Positions 36,286 to 45,939 of a stretch of 64,000 nucleotides of DNA are shown here, in pieces. The translations under genes and the position numbers were made by a program. Origin of the DNA: Bremerella sp. P1 (lineage in GTDB: Bacteria > Planctomycetota > Planctomycetia > Pirellulales > Pirellulaceae); NCBI RefSeq assembly GCF_028748185.1, contig NZ_CP118164.1:744001-808000 (forward strand), read 5' to 3'. Below the pieces are notes generated by a model. The model had not been told where the DNA came from, did not search any database, and was given only the letters and a program-made list of their open reading frames with translations. Position 1 is the stretch's first letter. Every line of letters begins with the position of its first letter.

Positions 36286-36555
36286 CTACTTACGAATACC
36301 AAGCCGTGCCAGCATATCCAGATACTTCTGGGGGTCGTGCCGCTTCAGATAATCGAGCAGGCGACGACGACGACTCACCATGGCAAGCAACCCGCGACGC
36401 GTCGCGTAGTCCTTGTGGTGCTTCTTCATGTGCTCCGTCAGGCTGTTGATGCGACTGGTCAAAATCGCAATCTGAACTTCCGGGGAACCCGTGTCCTCGC
36501 CACCACGTTGGAAATCCTGGATGGCATCGTTCTTCTTTTCTTTGGTAATCGACAT
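36286..36555 (-). CDS. rpsO: 30S ribosomal protein S15
   Basis: An 89-residue 16S rRNA-binding protein of the small subunit platform. Diagnostic blocks: [19 protein letters not shown], then [20 protein letters not shown] and [11 protein letters not shown]. Length is exactly that of the family. Start ATG 36555 without a strong ribosome binding site. It lies upstream of pnp on the same strand with a 327-nt gap containing two hairpins. Confidence 0.98.
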   Translation of the reverse strand: MSITKEKKNDAIQDFQRGGEDTGSPEVQIAILTSRINSLTEHMKKHHKDYATRRGLLAMVSRRRRLLDYLKRHDPQKYLDMLARLGIRK

Positions 36556-36795
36556 GGGCGACTTTACTTACGTCCGCAAGTAGGGTGACTTCTTCTTAAC
36601 TACAATAACAACAAGGACTTGTGAAACCACAAGGCCGCCCGCGACTTCCAAAACCGCGGACACCAGCGCATCAAACTCATCCTCAATCTCTTGATAAGAC
36701 CGTTAATTTAGCAGTGCAAGCTGATTTTGCAACGCCTAATAGCCCCTACGAGCCCAGAATGCTGCCGAGGTTTTCCGTAAAACCGCCCACGCTGC

Positions 36796-39306
36796 CTACT
36801 CTACCACCATTAGCGGTCCATCTTGCCAGGATGTCACCTCCGCAGGCCGGCCATCGGCTGAAAGCCGGATTTCGATCATTCCACTAGCGGCCGTATTAAG
36901 CCAAACCGACTCGCCTGGCTCAGCTTCTTTAGGCCCAAGAATATCCCGGGAGCCGCTGCTGACCACGATCCACTCCGGCTGACACCAACGGTAAAACGAC
37001 TCGGCATGGCTGTGCTGGCTGCCGTGATGCGGGGCCATGACCACATCGCAGTCGATCGGCCGCTCGACAATCACCGCTTCGGTCCCCGGCGATTCCAAGT
37101 CGCCAGGTAGAAGAATGCGGCGTCCTTGGTATTCGATCAACAGAACGATACTGTTGGCGTTGTCGCGTCCCAGCACTCCCTTGCGAGTCGGATGGAGAAT
37201 TGTCAGATCGACATCGGGATGTGCCTGCAAGCTTCTGCCTGCCGTTAAGGTGCGCAGGGGAATGCCGCGCTGGCGGATGTCGTCCAACAGCACCGAGACC
37301 AAGTTGCTGGGGATCTTCTCCATCAAGTCCGAACAGTAGATGGCCCCGACCGAGAATCGCTCGAGGATTTCCGGCAAGCCGTTGTAGTGATCGGCGTCGT
37401 CGTGAGAAATGATGACCGCATCGAGGTGCTGGATTCCTTTGCTCCATAGCACGGCCGAAAGAGACTGGCAGGCCCGCTTCGGCGAACCGAGACGCCCGCA
37501 GTCATAAAGCAGGTTACGTCCCTCAGGCAGTTCCACCAACACGCAGGTGCCATGCCCCACGCTGACGAACGTGCACACCAGATCGTCCCGGGTGCTGGAT
37601 TCAATTGCCTGGACCGTCCCCCAAACAAACCCAACCGTCAGCCAAAGCGCCACCACAGCGACGCTCCAACGCATGGGAAAACGACAGGTAATCATCAGAC
37701 AGCCGACGATTCCCGCTACTCCATAGAACCCAATGACCCACCACGCCGGAGGCCCGGCAGACCAAAGCATGAAACCAGCGTGCTGCTGAGTAAAGGTGAC
37801 CGTTTCCTGCATCGCCCACAGAGGGCACGATACAAGCCATGCCATCCATGGCGTCGCCACCGGTACCGCCATCGACACTGCTAGAAGCAACAACATCCCA
37901 GCGAGTGCGCACCCCATGGGAAGGATGAGGATAGGCGAAAGGATAATCGTCCACGGAGAAGCCGCATGAAAGTGGAACAGGACCAACGGCAACGTCACTA
38001 GCCACACAACCAGCGACGCTACGAACATCCCGCCGAACCAGTGAACCACATGCCGCCAACACTTCACCGGCCAAGGGCGCGTGATCTCGATGAGATTTTG
38101 CAGCGGGTCGGCCTCTTTCGTCATCGTTTGATAGCCGGCAAGCCACGCCAGCGACGCGACCGCCACAAACGAAAGCTGCGTTCCGGCTTGAAAGATTTCG
38201 GTCGGATTCCAACAGAGAACCAAGACCCAGGCCGCCGCCAAGCTGTTCCAAAACATGGGGCGACGATACAGAATCATCGCCACACAGAACGCCCCAACCA
38301 GAATCGAGGCCCGCACGATTGGTGGCCGGGCGTCGACGAGAATCACGTAAGCCACCGTCATCAGCAGCAAGCAAGCCGCCGGTAACCAGGCTGGTCCTGG
38401 CAAGAATCGCAATAGCCAATAGGCAACCAGCGCCAAGATGCCTAGGTGTAAGCCTGACAACGCCAACAAGTGAACGGTACCTGTTTGGCGAAAGGCCTCG
38501 TCGGTGGCATCGGCCAAACGTTCGCGACGTCCCAGGAAGATCGTTTCGGCCAGGCCATCGAGTCCCGGTGGAATGGCCGCCGCTAACTCACCGCTGACGT
38601 AATGCCGGACGTCGCGAATCGGATCCCATAACGACCACCTGGTCGGAGCGCCGGTCTCTTGCAGACACTGCGAAAAACCACTTCGCAGAAACGTCCGCCG
38701 ACGGTTTGCTCGGGCCCAGTCGGCAAAATCGAACTCGCCTGGATTCAATGCGGCTTCCGAACACGTTGCTTGGGCAAACACCAAAATCGACTGACCGGGG
38801 CGAACGTCGAGTGTATCTCCGGAGACGTAAATCTCGGTATCGCCGGAAGCGACCTCCCAGGTGGCTCCACTGCGAATCTGACGAATGCGAAAGGGCACCT
38901 TCCACTGGTTAGGCAATTCAAACTCAAACGCCGAAGCGGGCGACTTGGCAGGCAAAAATCGGGGGTAATCGAGGACCGTTCCCTGCAAGGCCACCGGCTG
39001 CTTATCGGCCGACAGACCGCGGCTTAACTCTGTCGATCGATAGAGGTTCCAGTGGCCATGATGCAGCATCCCGCCAAACGCCGCGACAGCGAGTAGCAGC
39101 GTCACACTTGCCGAGCGTTCACTTCGCCGCGACCACAACAGCCCCCACAGCACCAACAAACTGCCTAAGAGCACCAGCCAGAGGGGCATCGAAACCTGGA
39201 GGAACGCATCCCCAATCACCCCCAGCGTGATGGCGGGCGCAAGCAGGACCAGCGGACGATAGATCGTACGCTCGCGCCGTGCCGAAGAAGTCTGCGAGGA
39301 TGCCAA
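36796..39306 (-). CDS. comEC: ComEC/Rec2-family DNA uptake channel protein
   Basis: An 836-residue membrane protein. The N-terminal part has two to three membrane helices and a beta-rich outside domain (DUF4131-like). The central competence domain shows the family motif HLLALSGLHLGILALV with around eight helices. The C-terminal metallo-beta-lactamase-like domain has HDDADHYNG and PHHGSQHSH metal-binding motifs. ComEC moves single-stranded DNA into the cytosol in natural transformation; a prepilin peptidase elsewhere in this window is compatible with a type IV pilus uptake route, but no other com genes are here. Start TTG 39306 is uncertain; no ribosome binding site is seen. Confidence 0.9.
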   Translation of the reverse strand: MASSQTSSARRERTIYRPLVLLAPAITLGVIGDAFLQVSMPLWLVLLGSLLVLWGLLWSRRSERSASVTLLLAVAAFGGMLHHGHWNLYRSTELSRGLSADKQPVALQGTVLDYPRFLPAKSPASAFEFELPNQWKVPFRIRQIRSGATWEVASGDTEIYVSGDTLDVRPGQSILVFAQATCSEAALNPGEFDFADWARANRRRTFLRSGFSQCLQETGAPTRWSLWDPIRDVRHYVSGELAAAIPPGLDGLAETIFLGRRERLADATDEAFRQTGTVHLLALSGLHLGILALVAYWLLRFLPGPAWLPAACLLLMTVAYVILVDARPPIVRASILVGAFCVAMILYRRPMFWNSLAAAWVLVLCWNPTEIFQAGTQLSFVAVASLAWLAGYQTMTKEADPLQNLIEITRPWPVKCWRHVVHWFGGMFVASLVVWLVTLPLVLFHFHAASPWTIILSPILILPMGCALAGMLLLLAVSMAVPVATPWMAWLVSCPLWAMQETVTFTQQHAGFMLWSAGPPAWWVIGFYGVAGIVGCLMITCRFPMRWSVAVVALWLTVGFVWGTVQAIESSTRDDLVCTFVSVGHGTCVLVELPEGRNLLYDCGRLGSPKRACQSLSAVLWSKGIQHLDAVIISHDDADHYNGLPEILERFSVGAIYCSDLMEKIPSNLVSVLLDDIRQRGIPLRTLTAGRSLQAHPDVDLTILHPTRKGVLGRDNANSIVLLIEYQGRRILLPGDLESPGTEAVIVERPIDCDVVMAPHHGSQHSHAESFYRWCQPEWIVVSSGSRDILGPKEAEPGESVWLNTAASGMIEIRLSADGRPAEVTSWQDGPLMVVE

Positions 39307-39370
39307 CTTGAAACGCTTGAGCCAAGGAACGATGCTGAAAGGAATAAGCCTGTTAGTATCGCACTGGTTG

Positions 39371-39399
39371 CCTCGGCACTCAATTTTTTCGTGCCGAGG
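39371..39399. other. Hairpin between divergent comEC and sulfatase genes
   Basis: CCTCGGCAC (39371-39379) and GTGCCGAGG (39391-39399): perfect 9-bp stem with an 11-nt loop containing six Ts. There is no U-tract outside the stem on either side, so it is more likely an operator or a leader structure than a terminator. It is 71 nt before the sulfatase start. Confidence 0.5.
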
Positions 39400-39469
39400 G
39401 GCCCAAAGTTTGTTAACTTAGTGCACTCACCTCACGTCTCATCCCTTCCTCACCCCGAGCCTTCCTACC

Positions 39470-40834
39470 ATGCTAAAACAATTACTGCTTGGCGTTTTCG
39501 TCGCCGTTTTCTCCCTGCTGACTTGCTGGCAAGATGCGTCCGCTGCCGATCGACCGAACTTGATCTTCCTGCTTACCGACGACCAGCGATGGGACGCACT
39601 CGGCTGCATGGGGAACCCGGTCATCAAGACACCCAACATCGATCGCCTGGCGGAAGAAGGGGTTGTCTTTGAGAATGCCTTCGCGACGACTGCCATCTGC
39701 GCAACCAGTCGTGCTTCGTTCATCACCGGGCAATACGCTCGTCGACATGGCATCGTTGATTTTCGTGCCGTGCTCACCCCAGAAGCGTTCTCTCAGACCT
39801 TCCCTGCCCTGCTCCGTGCCAATGGTTACCAAACGGCTTTCATCGGCAAATGGGGCGTCGGCAACCAGCTTCCCGCTGATCAGTACGACTACTGGAAAGG
39901 CTTCTCCGGCCAAGGCAAGTACTTCGTCGACGGGCGTCCACACATGACCAAGCATCTGGAAGACCAGACACTGGAGTTCCTGGATACTTGCTCGCCTGAA
40001 AAGCCCTTCTGCCTGCAAGTGAGCTTCAAAGCCGCTCACTGCCAGGACGGTCCAGGCTGGCAGTTTCAGCACGCCCCGAAGTACGCCGAGTACTACGAAG
40101 ACGACACGATTGTGCCAGCGGAAACCGCTAACGACGAGCACTACCAGAAGCTTCCCAAGCAGCTGCAAGGAGGCGAATCACGCGTTCGCTGGCACCGCCG
40201 TTTCGATGGAGACGAGATGGTGCAGAAGAACATCAAGGATTACTACCGCTTGCTGACCGGCGTCGACGACTTCGTCGGTGCGATGGTTGCCAAGCTCCAG
40301 GAAAAGAAGCTGGCCGACAACACGGTCATCTTGTTCACTTCCGACCATGGTTTCTTCCTGGGCGAGCACGGCCTGTCCGGCAAGTGGCTCATGTATGAAG
40401 AATCGATTCGTATCCCGATGATCGTCTTTGACCCGCGTCTACCCAAGAACAAGCGGGGACAACGCCGTGAAGAGATGGTCCTGAACATCGATGTCGCTCC
40501 AACCCTGCTAGACCTGGCCGGCATCGAGCCATCTTCGGTGATGCAAGGACAAAGCATGAAGGGTCTCGTCGAGGGCAACCAGTCGAGTGGCTGGCGGACC
40601 GAGTTCCTCTACGAGCACCTCTTCCCCCACGCGACCATTCCTCAAAGTGAAGGAGTACGGGAAGACCGTTGGAAGTACGTGTTCTACCCCAAGAGCGAGC
40701 CTAAACTGGAACAGTTGTTCGACTTGCAGCAAGACCCGCACGAGGTCAACAACCTGGCCGATGACCCCAAGCATACCGACAAGCTGAAGGCCATGCAGGC
40801 TGAGCTCGATCAGATGCGAACCTCGCTTCAATAG
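39470..40834 (+). CDS. Secreted sulfatase (type I, formylglycine-dependent)
   Basis: A 454-residue sulfatase with a signal peptide (residues 1-25, ending DASA-A). Metal-binding Asp residues are in LIFLLTDDQRWD. The signature is CATSRASFITG: Cys78 would be converted to formylglycine, and the usual CxPSR proline is Thr80. The C-terminal half has DHGFFLGEHGLSGKW (active-site Asp/His) and a substrate-domain ending near LQQDPHEVNNLA. It probably removes sulfate from marine polysaccharides in the periplasm. Start ATG 39470. No formylglycine-generating enzyme or anaerobic maturase is in the window. Confidence 0.9.
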   Translation: MLKQLLLGVFVAVFSLLTCWQDASAADRPNLIFLLTDDQRWDALGCMGNPVIKTPNIDRLAEEGVVFENAFATTAICATSRASFITGQYARRHGIVDFRAVLTPEAFSQTFPALLRANGYQTAFIGKWGVGNQLPADQYDYWKGFSGQGKYFVDGRPHMTKHLEDQTLEFLDTCSPEKPFCLQVSFKAAHCQDGPGWQFQHAPKYAEYYEDDTIVPAETANDEHYQKLPKQLQGGESRVRWHRRFDGDEMVQKNIKDYYRLLTGVDDFVGAMVAKLQEKKLADNTVILFTSDHGFFLGEHGLSGKWLMYEESIRIPMIVFDPRLPKNKRGQRREEMVLNIDVAPTLLDLAGIEPSSVMQGQSMKGLVEGNQSSGWRTEFLYEHLFPHATIPQSEGVREDRWKYVFYPKSEPKLEQLFDLQQDPHEVNNLADDPKHTDKLKAMQAELDQMRTSLQ

Positions 40835-40845
40835 CGGCACCTGTT

Positions 40846-40876
40846 GGCTTCCTGCCCATTCTCGTGGCAGGAAGCC
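40846..40876 (+). terminator. Hairpin after the first sulfatase gene
   Basis: A perfect 11-bp stem GGCTTCCTGCC (40846-40856) with GGCAGGAAGCC (40866-40876), 9-nt loop, 12 nt past the stop codon. No T-run follows. Placement suggests a transcript end. Confidence 0.55.
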
Positions 40877-40978
40877 CCCTGTCATGGGCCAACTTCTCGC
40901 TTTCAATTTGCCAGATGCGATACCTTCGGTACGATAAACCAGACGCAAACGTTTTGCGTTGAGAAGGGATTGTTGCGT

Positions 40979-41518
40979 ATGGCTAGTAATTCTGACTTTG
41001 CTTTTCAGTCGCCACCCAGGTTTTCTCTCTGGGCAATGGCTTGGCTTTTAGCGTTGTGTGGCGTGGTGTTCGCCATCCTTCGCCTGGTCGGTCCTTTTGC
41101 CGCTTATATGACGGTTTTGTTTCTGATCGTCGTGCTGGTGCACCTGGGAGCTTCGTATCTCAGCCATCGACTGGGACATCAACGCAAGAGACATCGCGAC
41201 CAGCAAGAGACACCACCCAGCCCGCCAACAGCACGCAGCCGCAAATGGAAGTCACCTAACCTGGCCGAGCGGACCGGGCTTTCTCCCTGGCAGATCCGCC
41301 TAGTGAGCCAAGCCACGTTGACCGGGGCGATTATTGGAGCGGTGAGCAGCACCTGGGTCCCGCCGCAGCAGTTCAACTACGCCGTGATGGGCGTCTGCCT
41401 GGTGAGCGGCGCAGCACTGACCGGTATGGGCTGCTTTGTGCTGAGCAACTTGATCGAGAATGCCTGGCGGTCGCTGGTATCAGCCCGCCAAGGCGAGTAC
41501 TCGCAAGCGATCGATTAG
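40979..41518 (+). CDS. Hypothetical four-helix membrane protein
   Basis: A 179-residue protein of unknown function. It has two membrane helices near the N-terminus (about 19-39 and 42-64), a basic loop (HRLGHQRKRHRDQQ, then Ser/Pro/Thr-rich), and two more helices at about 115-137 and 140-163. There is no enzymatic motif. Start ATG 40979, chosen because the open frame before it lacks a start with support and GAAGGGA lies 10 nt upstream. It ends 14 nt from the convergent pyk gene with no terminator in between. Confidence 0.65.
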   Translation: MASNSDFAFQSPPRFSLWAMAWLLALCGVVFAILRLVGPFAAYMTVLFLIVVLVHLGASYLSHRLGHQRKRHRDQQETPPSPPTARSRKWKSPNLAERTGLSPWQIRLVSQATLTGAIIGAVSSTWVPPQQFNYAVMGVCLVSGAALTGMGCFVLSNLIENAWRSLVSARQGEYSQAID

Positions 41519-41532
41519 AAATCGTCCCGATT

Positions 41533-42993
41533 CTAGTCCTGCGGCTTTTCAACGCGGTGAACCACCACGATGTATTCGGCCGACTGCATGATACCGCCAC
41601 CGGTGATGAAGACCACGCGGTCACCTTCTTCCAGGTAGCCGTTGGAAAGTCCCCACTGGTCGATGAAGCGACGCAGCTGAATGCCGTTGTGCACGGGTGC
41701 ATTGGCAATCGGAGTAACACCCCAGTACAAGCACATGCGGCGAAGTGCTGCGTCGGAGTCACTCACGCTGATCGTAGGAATCGCGTCGCGAAGCTTGGCC
41801 TTCGTTAGTGCCGTACCACCAGTTCGCGTTGCAGTGACCAATAGCTTGGCATCCAGGTGCTCGGCGGTAATCGATGCACCGGAAACAACGGCCTGAGTGA
41901 TGGGGTGCACCTGAGCAACGCGATTGTCGATCTTGCGAGCCGGTCCGCGTTCGTCCATCCACATCTTTTCGGTGGCCAGCATGATGCGGTTCATCATCTT
42001 CACCACGGCCACGGGGTGAACACCCACGGCCGTTTCGCCCGAAAGCATACATGCATCAGCACCATCCAAGATGGCGTTTGCCACGTCAGTCGCTTCGGCA
42101 CGGGTCGGACGGTTAGAGGTTGTCATGCTGTCGAGCATCTGCGTCGCCACGATCACCGGGCGACCGATTCGCGAGCAGGTCGAAACGATCAGCTTCTGCG
42201 AAGCAGCCACTTCGGCGACGTCGATTTCGACGCCCAAGTCACCACGAGCAACCATCACGCCGTTCGACTCGCGAACGATCTCTTCGAGGTTGTCGAGTGC
42301 TTCACGCTTTTCGATCTTGGCAATGATGAATGCACGCGATTCGTGCTGCATCAACAGGTCACGCAGGTGACGCAGATCGTCCGCTGAACGAACAAAGCTC
42401 AGGCTCACGTAGTCGAGATCGTTCTCGGCGGCCCACTTCACGTGTTCAATGTCTTGAGGGGTCAGCGCTTCAACGCTGAGCTTGGTGCCGGGAAGGTTAA
42501 TCCCCTGGCGGCTGCGGATCGGACCAGCCTGAACAACTTTGCAGGTCGCGGTGTCGGCAGTCTTCTCGATCACGTTCATCATGACCGTACCGTCCGCGAG
42601 CATCACGTCGTTACCAACTTCCAACTCGTCGATCAGTGGTTCGTAGTTGCAAGTCAGGGTTTTGGGTTCGGAGCTATTTTCGCCTCGGACGAAAGTATAA
42701 ATCTCGTCTTCGTGGCAATGCACGATATCTTCAGGCAAGGTGCCCAATCGAATCTTGGGACCGGAAAGGTCAGCCAGCGCGGCGATCGGGCGACCGACCT
42801 TTTCGCTGATCGCACGGATGTTACGTACGACTTCGGAGTGATCCTTCAAGTCGCCGTGGGCAAGGTTCACACGGAACACATCCACGCCGGCGAGGATCAG
42901 TTCTTCCAGCATCTCAGGGGTACGGCAAGCCGGACCAACAGTGGCCACGATTTTCGTGCGAGCACGGTTCGGAAAGATTCGAGCAGCGGACAT
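41533..42993 (-). CDS. pyk: Pyruvate kinase
   Basis: A 486-residue glycolytic enzyme making pyruvate and ATP from phosphoenolpyruvate. N-terminal ARTKIVATVGPACRTPE, then VFRVNLAHGDLKDH (family RxNFSHG, here varied), DLSGPKIRLG, the catalytic IAKIEKREALDNLEEI with its lysine, MVARGDLGVEI and VIVATQMLDSM. The C-terminal allosteric domain ends at VVHRVEKPQD. Start ATG 42993 (MSAARIF); the frame extends to 43047 but that adds nothing PK-like. It stands alone; regulation is not visible. Confidence 0.95.
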   Translation of the reverse strand: MSAARIFPNRARTKIVATVGPACRTPEMLEELILAGVDVFRVNLAHGDLKDHSEVVRNIRAISEKVGRPIAALADLSGPKIRLGTLPEDIVHCHEDEIYTFVRGENSSEPKTLTCNYEPLIDELEVGNDVMLADGTVMMNVIEKTADTATCKVVQAGPIRSRQGINLPGTKLSVEALTPQDIEHVKWAAENDLDYVSLSFVRSADDLRHLRDLLMQHESRAFIIAKIEKREALDNLEEIVRESNGVMVARGDLGVEIDVAEVAASQKLIVSTCSRIGRPVIVATQMLDSMTTSNRPTRAEATDVANAILDGADACMLSGETAVGVHPVAVVKMMNRIMLATEKMWMDERGPARKIDNRVAQVHPITQAVVSGASITAEHLDAKLLVTATRTGGTALTKAKLRDAIPTISVSDSDAALRRMCLYWGVTPIANAPVHNGIQLRRFIDQWGLSNGYLEEGDRVVFITGGGIMQSAEYIVVVHRVEKPQD

Positions 42994-43463
42994 AGCTTCG
43001 TTGCCAGTTAAATCGTGAGTGCAAGAAGTAAAGAGAACGACACGCATAAATCTAGCCCATCGTTTAGCAGATGACGATGGGGTTTTGAGAATCCTTAACC
43101 ATTGCGTATGCCCATACAGCGTGGATTTTTCTCACTTTGAGGCTCATTTCATTTGAGAAACTTATATCCTTTGCGCATAAGGGGCACGGTTTCCACCTAG
43201 AGGGCCGCTTACGGGAACTGTTTTTCCTTGTTGAATACCCCGAGAAGATTGCGGGGAAAGATGAAGTCGGCCCATTTTTTGACTTTTTGTAGTACACATA
43301 CGCGCAAGAGGCTATTATAAAAACCCTAACCCCATTACCTGAACCATAAGTCAGGCCCTCACCCCCTTGTGCCCATGCAAGGGGATTCGCCACTTGAATG
43401 TCTGCGGTTACGCGCAGTCTACACGGTCTACTTTTCCATCCTTTCACCTTGGGAGCTTCCGCT
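42994..43463. other. 470-nt intergenic region between divergent pyk and oxidoreductase genes
   Basis: Contains promoters for both flanking genes by necessity, but I could not choose boxes with confidence. The middle (about 43240-43330) is AT-rich. A 127-residue frame on the minus strand (43064-43447) has no recognisable features and is rejected. No repeat or terminator was seen. Confidence 0.45.
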
Positions 43464-44876
43464 TTGAGTCCACGCCCTTCCGATCGACGATCCTTTCTGA
43501 AAACTTCAGCTGCAACGGCTGCTGCGGTCTCCGTTCCTTATATCTTCACCAGTCAAAGCGCCCTGGCTGACGAGCAAAAGTCGAGTGAATCGAACGACCG
43601 ACCATTGGTCGGCTGCATTGGTACCGGTAGCCGCTGGAACGCCGTCGGCCCCAATGCGATGCAACTGGGTGACGTCGTTGCCGTGTGTGATGTCGACGCC
43701 AACCACGCCAATGGTGCGAAGAAGAGAGTCATGGACACCCAATCGAAAAAGGGTGTTCAGCGCGACGTCGATGTCTACGAGGACTACCAGAAGATTCTCG
43801 AGCGCAACGATATCGAAATCGTCACCATCGTGACCACCGACCATTGGCATTCCAAGATTGCCATCGAAGCGATGAAGGCCGGCAAAGACGTTTACTGCGA
43901 AAAGCCGCTGACGCTGACCATCGATGAAGGTAAGAAGATCTGTCAGGTCGCCAAGGAAACCGGTCGCGTTTTCCAGGTTGGTACGCAGCAGCGAAGTGAA
44001 ATGGGCCTGCGGTTCCTCCAGGCAATCGCTTTGATTCAGGCTGGCCGCATCGGTGATGTTCAGCACGTAGCCGTCGCGATTGGTGGCTCGCCGACCAGCA
44101 ACTCGATTCCAGTCGTCGATGTTCCCAATGGATTGAACTGGGAAAAGTGGCTGGGCCAGGCGCCGCTGGTCGACTATCGCTGGGCGAAAGAAGGCAACCA
44201 GACCAAGACGCGCTGCCACTACGAATTCCGCTGGTGGTATGAATACTCTGGCGGCAAGCTGACCGACTGGGGTGCTCACCACGTCGACATTGCCCAATGG
44301 GGCATCGGTCAGAGTGGCGACGGACAGGGCCCAACCTCGATTGAACCGATTTACGCCAAGCATCCGGTCGACTTCAAAGACGGTATGCCGGTTCAAGATG
44401 ACCGCTACAACTGTGCGACCAACTTCCACGTCAAAGCGACCTTCGACAACGGCGTGGTGATGGACATCAAGGACTCGCACCAGGCTGAGCTGGGCTTCGG
44501 CAACGGGATCATGTTTACCGGAACCAAGGGCCGATTCCTGGTCAACCGCGGCAAGATCGCGGGTGCTCCGGTCGAAGAACTGAAAGAAAACCCGCTGCCG
44601 GAAAATGCCATCGCCGAGATTTACGGCGGCAAGATGCCTGCGGCCCGGAATGCTCACATGGCCAACTTCTTTGAGTGTGTGAAGACGCGGAAGCTGCCAA
44701 TTTCCGACGTGTTTACCCACCATCGAGCCTTGACCACGTGTCACCTGTCGAACATCGCCATTCGCTTGAATCGGTCGCTGAAGTGGGATCCGAAGAGCGA
44801 GCAGATCCTGGGTGATGACCAAGCCAACGCGATGCAAACAAGGAAAGCTCGCCAAGGTTACGAAGTGACCGTATAA
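43464..44876 (+). CDS. Tat-exported Gfo/Idh/MocA-family oxidoreductase
   Basis: A 470-residue NAD(P)-dependent sugar dehydrogenase-like protein. A Tat leader ([13 protein letters not shown], then a hydrophobic Ala/Val stretch ending near ALADE) is followed by the Rossmann fold ([16 protein letters not shown]) and the family motif [15 protein letters not shown] containing the EKP signature. [11 protein letters not shown] carries the conserved His of the catalytic region. Start TTG 43464 is preferred because the Tat leader starts there and GGGAG sits about 8 nt upstream; ATG 43398 would add 22 residues before the leader. Such exported family members are numerous in planctomycetes; the substrate is unknown. 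Confidence 0.88.
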   Translation: MSPRPSDRRSFLKTSAATAAAVSVPYIFTSQSALADEQKSSESNDRPLVGCIGTGSRWNAVGPNAMQLGDVVAVCDVDANHANGAKKRVMDTQSKKGVQRDVDVYEDYQKILERNDIEIVTIVTTDHWHSKIAIEAMKAGKDVYCEKPLTLTIDEGKKICQVAKETGRVFQVGTQQRSEMGLRFLQAIALIQAGRIGDVQHVAVAIGGSPTSNSIPVVDVPNGLNWEKWLGQAPLVDYRWAKEGNQTKTRCHYEFRWWYEYSGGKLTDWGAHHVDIAQWGIGQSGDGQGPTSIEPIYAKHPVDFKDGMPVQDDRYNCATNFHVKATFDNGVVMDIKDSHQAELGFGNGIMFTGTKGRFLVNRGKIAGAPVEELKENPLPENAIAEIYGGKMPAARNAHMANFFECVKTRKLPISDVFTHHRALTTCHLSNIAIRLNRSLKWDPKSEQILGDDQANAMQTRKARQGYEVTV

Positions 44877-44902
44877 TCACAACTCCCATCATGCACTCCC
44901 CT

Positions 44903-44943
44903 AGCCCCTGGTTCGTCTTGATCGGATCAGGGGCTTTTGTTTG
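44903..44943 (+). terminator. Rho-independent terminator of the oxidoreductase gene
   Basis: An 8-bp stem AGCCCCTG (44903-44910) with CAGGGGCT (44928-44935), 17-nt loop, followed by TTTGTTT. It is 26 nt after the stop codon. Confidence 0.8.
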
Positions 44944-44994
44944 GCATGCCAACCCGAAGATCACGCAACTTAATAACGACATAGAACGACAACG

Positions 44995-45804
44995 GTGACA
45001 TATTGGAAGGATAAAGTCGCGGTGGTGACCGGAGCCTCGCAAGGTTTCGGAAAAGTCCTTGCTCAGCAACTCATCGACCAGGGATGCCACGTCGTGCTGG
45101 CGGCACGGGACCAGCAGAAGCTCAGCGCGGCGGCTACCCAACTCGATGCGGACGGCAAGCAAACGTTCTGCGTACCGACCGACGTAACCAACGACGATGA
45201 CGTGGTACAGCTTCTGGATGAAGTCCAACAGAAGTACGGCAAACTCGACGCCTTGTTCAATATCGCCGGCGTCAGTTCGCGCGGACTTGTTTGCGATACC
45301 TCGATTGACGAGTTTCTTTGCTCGTACGATTTGAACGTCCTGTCGGCCGTTCGCTGCATTCAAGCAGCCAAACCGCTGTTGGAAGCTTCTCAGGGACACA
45401 TCGTTAACATGGGCTCGTTGGCCTCAAAAAGTGCTGCCAAGTTCATGGGTCCCTATGCCACCTCCAAGTTCGCTCTGGCAGGGCTCAATCATCAGTTGCG
45501 TCTTGAAATGGCCAATGCCGGCATCCACGTGATGCTCGTTTGCCCTGGCCCCATTGCTCGCGAAGACGCCGGAACGCGCTATACCCTGCAGACAACCGAC
45601 TTGCCTGATACGGCTTCAAAGCCAGGGGCTGGCGTGAAGCTCAAAACGATCGATCCTCAAACGCTTGCCGAAAGGGTCCTCAAAGGCTGTGAAAAACGTC
45701 AGACCGAGATAGTAGTTCCAGGCAAGGCGCGACTTCTATTTGCCATTGCTCAACTATCTGGAGCCTGGGGGGACTGGGTTTTACGACGATTTACGTCCTC
45801 GTGA
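44995..45804 (+). CDS. Short-chain dehydrogenase/reductase
   Basis: A 269-residue NAD(P)-dependent SDR of the classical type. The cofactor loop is TGASQGFG (residues 12-19), the NNAG motif reads NIAG, the catalytic Ser is in VNMGSLASKS and the YxxxK pair is YATSK. The C-terminal part (CPGPIAREDAGTR) and a final amphipathic segment suggest membrane association, as in DHRS7-like members. Start GTG 44995. Substrate unknown. It has its own start after a strong terminator, so it is transcribed separately from the oxidoreductase. Confidence 0.87.
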   Translation: MTYWKDKVAVVTGASQGFGKVLAQQLIDQGCHVVLAARDQQKLSAAATQLDADGKQTFCVPTDVTNDDDVVQLLDEVQQKYGKLDALFNIAGVSSRGLVCDTSIDEFLCSYDLNVLSAVRCIQAAKPLLEASQGHIVNMGSLASKSAAKFMGPYATSKFALAGLNHQLRLEMANAGIHVMLVCPGPIAREDAGTRYTLQTTDLPDTASKPGAGVKLKTIDPQTLAERVLKGCEKRQTEIVVPGKARLLFAIAQLSGAWGDWVLRRFTSS

Positions 45805-45939
45805 CGCTCGTCGAAACCCTTTGGAAAATTTCTAAGATCCGTGGGAGTTCGATTGGTTGAATCACCCCCGGCAAGGGCGTATGATGCACATCACCTACCT
45901 TGCCTCAATCGCTATTCAACTAATCTGCCGAGTTGCCTC

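Noticed and set aside
43064-43447. 127-residue minus-strand frame in the pyk-oxidoreductase gap
   Set aside because: Composition unlike neighbouring genes, no motif, and it overlaps the start of the oxidoreductase.
43506-44855. 449-residue minus-strand frame opposite the Gfo/Idh/MocA gene
   Set aside because: Antisense shadow of a gene with clear family motifs.
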